Shown here: piece by piece, positions 58,006-64,000 of the stretch | Numbering within the stretch: position 1 is the stretch's first letter | Layout: each line of letters begins with the position of its first letter | Assembly (NCBI RefSeq): GCF_001245615.1 | Contig: NZ_CWKH01000001.1 | Coordinates: 1,364,001-1,428,000 of the forward strand | From: Mycolicibacterium neworleansense | GTDB lineage: Bacteria > Actinomycetota > Actinomycetes > Mycobacteriales > Mycobacteriaceae | Reading direction: 5' to 3' | DNA: 64,000 nt | Translations under genes and position numbers: made by a program | Notes under the pieces: model-generated | Told to the model about the DNA's origin: nothing | Seen by the model: only the letters and a program-made list of their open reading frames with translations | The model's database searches: none

Positions 58006-58823
58006 AGGTAGTCCTCCGGTTTGCCAGCGGATTTCACGATTTCCAGCATGCGTTCGTGCACACCGGGCGCGGCGGCCAGGGCCGACTTCGATTCCGACGT
58101 CCACGGATCACCGGCCAGGTCCGTCACGATGCCGCCCGCGGCGCGTACCAGGGCCACACCCGCGGCGTGGTCCCAGATGTGGTGCCCGAAACTGATGGCC
58201 CCGCCCAGGATCCCGGCCGCCACGTAGGCGAGGTCCACCCCGGTGGCGCCGTGCATCCGCACCCGCGAGCACACCCGGCTCAGATTGGACAGCACCTCGA
58301 CCCGGTAGCGGCCGGGGAACCGGCCCCGCGAGTCGATGTTGAAGGTCTGGATACCGACGATCGAATCGGTCAGGGTGGGTGACCCCAGCGCCGGCAGCTC
58401 GGTGCCGTTGTCGCGCACCGGACCTCCGACCAGCGCCGAGTACCGCTGCCCGGTGAACGGCAACCAGGTCAGGCCGGCCACCGGCTCACCGTCGGCCAGC
58501 AGCCCGAGCAGGATGGCCGCCATCGGTGACCCGGCCGCATAGTTGAACGTGCCGTCGATCGGGTCGAGCACCCACACCAGCGGCGAATCGATCGGCTCGC
58601 CGCCGAATTCCTCACCGTGGACCCCGATCCCGGTGGCTTCGGTCAGCGCCCGCACCACCTGCCGCTCGATCGCGAGATCGACCTCGGTGGCGAAGTCGTT
58701 GCCCTGCTTACTCACCGCGGAATCAGCGCGGTGCCCGGCGATGAACGGCACCGACGCGGCGTCGAGAATCTCTGTCGCCGCGTCTACCAGTGCGGCCAAC
58801 TTCGACGGGTCCAGGGCAGCCAC
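58002..58823 (-). CDS. impA: Inositol monophosphatase-family phosphatase
   Basis: 273 residues. Metal-binding motifs [22 protein letters not shown] (about 84-98) and [15 protein letters not shown] are complete. The family dephosphorylates inositol phosphate or, as HisN, histidinol phosphate. Its place inside the his operon would suit HisN, but the mycobacterial ImpA at this locus (Rv1604) has been linked to inositol metabolism, so the substrate stays open. Five bases after hisA. Confidence 0.92.
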   Translation of the reverse strand: MAALDPSKLAALVDAATEILDAASVPFIAGHRADSAVSKQGNDFATEVDLAIERQVVRALTEATGIGVHGEEFGGEPIDSPLVWVLDPIDGTFNYAAGSPMAAILLGLLADGEPVAGLTWLPFTGQRYSALVGGPVRDNGTELPALGSPTLTDSIVGIQTFNIDSRGRFPGRYRVEVLSNLSRVCSRVRMHGATGVDLAYVAAGILGGAISFGHHIWDHAAGVALVRAAGGIVTDLAGDPWTSESKSALAAAPGVHERMLEIVKSAGKPEDYL

Positions 58824-58828
58824 CTCGC

Positions 58829-59563
58829 TTATCCGCTGACCGCGGCCAGTGCCTGCGGCAAGGTGAATCGTTCGGCGTAGAGCGCTTTTCCGACGATCGC
58901 GCCTTCGACTCCGTGGCCGGTCAAGGTGGCGATCGCCCGCAGATCGTCGAGGCTGGAGACCCCGCCCGAGGCGATCACGGGGGCGTCGGTGCGGTCGGCC
59001 ACAGACGCCAGCAGTTCCAGGTTGGGGCCCGTGAGGGTGCCGTCCTTGGTGACGTCGGTGACGACGTAGCGCGAGCAGCCTTCGCGGTCAAGGCGGTCCA
59101 GGACCTCCCACAGGTCCCCGCCATCGGTTTCCCAGCCGCGGCCGCGCAGTCGCCAGCTGTCGTTCTCGAACTGCACGTCCAGCCCGACGGCCACCCGGTC
59201 GCCGTACTCGGCGATGGCACGGCGGCACCACTCGGGGCTTTCCAGCGCTGCGGTGCCGATGTTCACCCGGGCGCAGCCGGTGTCCATGGCGGCCTTCAGC
59301 GAGTCGTCATCACGGATACCGCCGGACAGTTCGACTTTCACGTCGAGCTTGCCGACCAGATCCGCCAGCAGCTCGCGATTGCTGCCCCGCCCGAAGGCGG
59401 CGTCCAGGTCCACCAGGTGGATCCACTCGGCACCGTCACGCTGCCAGGCCTCCGCGGCCTCCAGCGCCGAACCGTAGTCGGTCTCGCTGCCTGCCTTGCC
59501 CTGCACCAGACGCACCGCTTTGCCGTCCACCACGTCGACAGCCGGCAACAGAATCAAACTCAC
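58829..59563 (-). CDS. hisA: Phosphoribosyl isomerase, HisA/PriA type
   Basis: 244 residues from a GTG at 59563. Half-barrel motifs [27 protein letters not shown] and [19 protein letters not shown] (core TDVTKDGTL) are present. In actinobacteria this enzyme (PriA) also does the TrpF isomerisation; no trpF is seen near the trp genes, so it likely serves both pathways. Overlaps hisH by four bases. Confidence 0.95.
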   Translation of the reverse strand: MSLILLPAVDVVDGKAVRLVQGKAGSETDYGSALEAAEAWQRDGAEWIHLVDLDAAFGRGSNRELLADLVGKLDVKVELSGGIRDDDSLKAAMDTGCARVNIGTAALESPEWCRRAIAEYGDRVAVGLDVQFENDSWRLRGRGWETDGGDLWEVLDRLDREGCSRYVVTDVTKDGTLTGPNLELLASVADRTDAPVIASGGVSSLDDLRAIATLTGHGVEGAIVGKALYAERFTLPQALAAVSG

Positions 59564-60173
59564 AGTCCCTCAACCCAATTCGCGAGAAGCGTCGCACCGG
59601 CGTCGCCGCTCTTCTCCGGATGAAATTGCGTGGCGGACAACGCGCCGTCTTCGACGGCGGCGATGAACGGCACGTGGTGCGTCGCCCAGGTCACCAGTGC
59701 GTCCGGATTACCGGACCACTCCTGAGCGGCGTACGAATGCACGAAATAGAAACGCGTAGTGGCGTCGAGCCCCTTGAACAGGGTGCTGCCGGCTGGCGCG
59801 TCGATGACGTTCCAGCCCATGTGCGGGATCACCGGGGCATCCAGCCGGGTCACCGATCCGGGCCACTGCCCGCATCCGGTGGACTCCGTCCCGAACTCCA
59901 CTCCGCGGGCGAACAGGATCTGCATGCCGACGCACACGCCCAGCACCGGGCGCCCGTGCTGTAGGCGGTCGGCGATGATCTTCTCGCCGCCGATCGCCCG
60001 GAGCCCGGTCATGCAGGCCTCGAACGCACCGACACCGGGTACCACCAGTCCGTCGGCCGCCGCAGCAGCACCCGGATCGGCCGTCACCTCGACATCGGCA
60101 CCGACGCGTTCCAGCGCCCGCTGGGCCGAGCGCAGATTGCCCGATCCGTAATCGAGAACAATGACTTTCTTGG

Positions 60174-60177
<4 letters not shown>
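59560..60177 (-). CDS. hisH: Imidazole glycerol phosphate synthase glutamine amidotransferase subunit
   Basis: 205 residues from a GTG at 60177 ([13 protein letters not shown]). The class I glutaminase triad is present: Cys in [11 protein letters not shown] (about 83), His and Glu in [10 protein letters not shown]. Supplies ammonia to HisF. Overlaps hisB as GTGA. Confidence 0.96.
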
Positions 60178-63246
<3,069 letters not shown>

Positions 63247-63350
63247 CAGTTCAATTGTCCCTGATCAGTCCAGTTGATAAAAATCCGTCGCCCACTGCGC
63301 CCGGCCCGGCCCGCCGTAGGGTGGTCCCAGACTGCCGAATGGAGCCCCAG

Positions 63351-63761
63351 ATGTCCGCGAAAGACCACCCGAACAACGCCCCCGGCGTTCCGATGCTCGT
63401 GCCGCCCGCGCTCGAGCGGTTCCAGATCAAGTACATCAACCCGGCCCTGAGGCCGTTCTCCAAACGCCTCCCCGGATTCACCGTGATCAAGCACCGGGGC
63501 CGTACCTCCGGTACGCCGTACGAGACCATCGTCACCAGCTACCGCAAGGGCAATACGCTGGCGGTTCTGCTGGCCCACGGAAAGACCAACTGGGTGAAGA
63601 ACGTCCTGGCCGCCGGTGAGGCCGACGTGCACCTGTTCCGCGGGGACATCAAGATCACCAATCCCCGGGTGCTGCCCGCCGGCACTGACGACCCGACGCT
63701 CCCCCGGATCGCCCGGATGGGCGCCCGCCGGACCGGCGTCTTCGTCGCAGATATCGTTTGA
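63351..63761 (+). CDS. Deazaflavin (F420)-dependent nitroreductase family protein, Rv1598c-like
   Basis: 136 residues from the ATG at 63351, with GGAG six bases upstream; an ATG at 63339 would add four residues. The split beta-barrel core with FTVIKHRGRTSGTPYETIV and NWVKNVLAAGEADVHLFRG matches the Ddn/DUF385 family, which binds F420 or fatty acids. Length and place beside hisD equal Rv1598c (136 residues). Substrate unknown. Confidence 0.85.
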   Translation: MSAKDHPNNAPGVPMLVPPALERFQIKYINPALRPFSKRLPGFTVIKHRGRTSGTPYETIVTSYRKGNTLAVLLAHGKTNWVKNVLAAGEADVHLFRGDIKITNPRVLPAGTDDPTLPRIARMGARRTGVFVADIV

Positions 63762-63782
63762 CACGTTCGCCAGACTGCATAC

Positions 63783-64000
63783 ATGACCTGGCAGATCTGG
63801 CTCGCGTTTCTCGGTGCGTCGATCGCCATCAGCGTCTCGCCCGGAGCCGGAGCCATCCAATCGATGGCCACCGGCCTGACCCATGGGGTACGCCGTGGGT
63901 TCTGGAGCGTGCTCGGACTCCAGATCGGACTGCTCGCCCAACTGGTGTTGGTCGCCGTCGGGCTGGGTGCCGTAGTCGCCAAATCGATGCTGGCCTTCCA
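63783..64000 (+). CDS. LysE-family exporter (partial, runs off right edge)
   Basis: The first 72 residues are visible from the ATG at 63783 (MTWQIWLAFLGASIAIS). VSPGAGAIQSMATGLTHGVRRG matches the LysE/RhtB N-terminal signature (core SPGAGAIQ). Two hydrophobic helices can be seen before the sequence ends. The family exports amino acids. TTGACA at 63758-63763 overlaps the preceding stop and could be a -35. Confidence 0.78.
   Translation, partial: MTWQIWLAFLGASIAISVSPGAGAIQSMATGLTHGVRRGFWSVLGLQIGLLAQLVLVAVGLGAVVAKSMLAF

Overview
The window is high-GC chromosomal DNA from a mycobacterium, most likely a rapid grower (Mycolicibacterium). The evidence is the MmpS/MmpL, GAP and TB8.4-type families found only in mycobacteria, an Rv1625c-type adenylate cyclase, an MsDps2-type ferritin, and a gene order that follows the Rv1598c-Rv1625c interval of M. 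tuberculosis: cyclase, HdeD-like protein, cydABDC, tesB, pyk, TM2/DUF2752 pair, lgt, trpA-B-C-M-E, bcp, hisI-F-impA-A-H-B-C-D, Ddn-like protein. Synteny and family assignments come from memory and pattern reading; no search was run.

Region 1 (1-17.2 kb) is accessory and looks like an envelope-glycolipid island. It has two SAM methyltransferases (one cut by the left edge), two GAP (Sap-type) membrane proteins, two GPL-type GT1 glycosyltransferases, a condensation-fold acyltransferase, a PAPS sulfotransferase, a TB8.4/Rv1174c-type secreted protein, a tandem pair of MmpL transporters and an MmpS that seems to start at ATT. The combination resembles a cross between the glycopeptidolipid locus (mmpS4-mmpL4a-mmpL4b, gtf, gap) and the sulfolipid-1 locus (sap, mmpL8, acyltransferases), but no NRPS or PKS is visible. 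A Pro/Ala-rich secreted protein follows.

Region 2 (17.2-27.1 kb) holds sensing and stress genes: a membrane adenylate cyclase, a Dps, a DUF2339 membrane protein broken by a one-base frameshift, a NarL-type two-component system, and a polar amino-acid ABC importer transcribed with a tandem rhodanese, then an HdeD-like protein.

Region 3 (27.1-33.4 kb) is the cytochrome bd operon cydABDC; cydD seems to start at CTG overlapping the cydB stop. A small DUF4190-like protein follows.

Region 4 (33.4-50.3 kb, minus strand) is a long, tightly packed run: trpE-trpM-trpC-trpB-trpA-lgt-TM2-DUF2752-gltB-gltD-pyk-tesB. Lgt carries a roughly 500-residue acidic, internally repeated C-terminal tail.

Region 5 (50.3-56.9 kb) separates trp from his and is partly accessory: bcp, leuA preceded by a Leu-codon leader peptide and an attenuator-like hairpin, a FadR-type regulator with a lone ABC ATPase, and a restriction endonuclease-adenine methyltransferase pair.

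Region 6 (56.9-63.2 kb, minus strand) is the his operon hisD-C-B-H-A-impA-F-I with almost every junction overlapping; PriA/HisA probably also supplies the TrpF step missing from the trp cluster. The window ends with a Ddn-like protein and the start of a LysE-type exporter. No tRNA, rRNA, CRISPR array or insertion sequence was seen.
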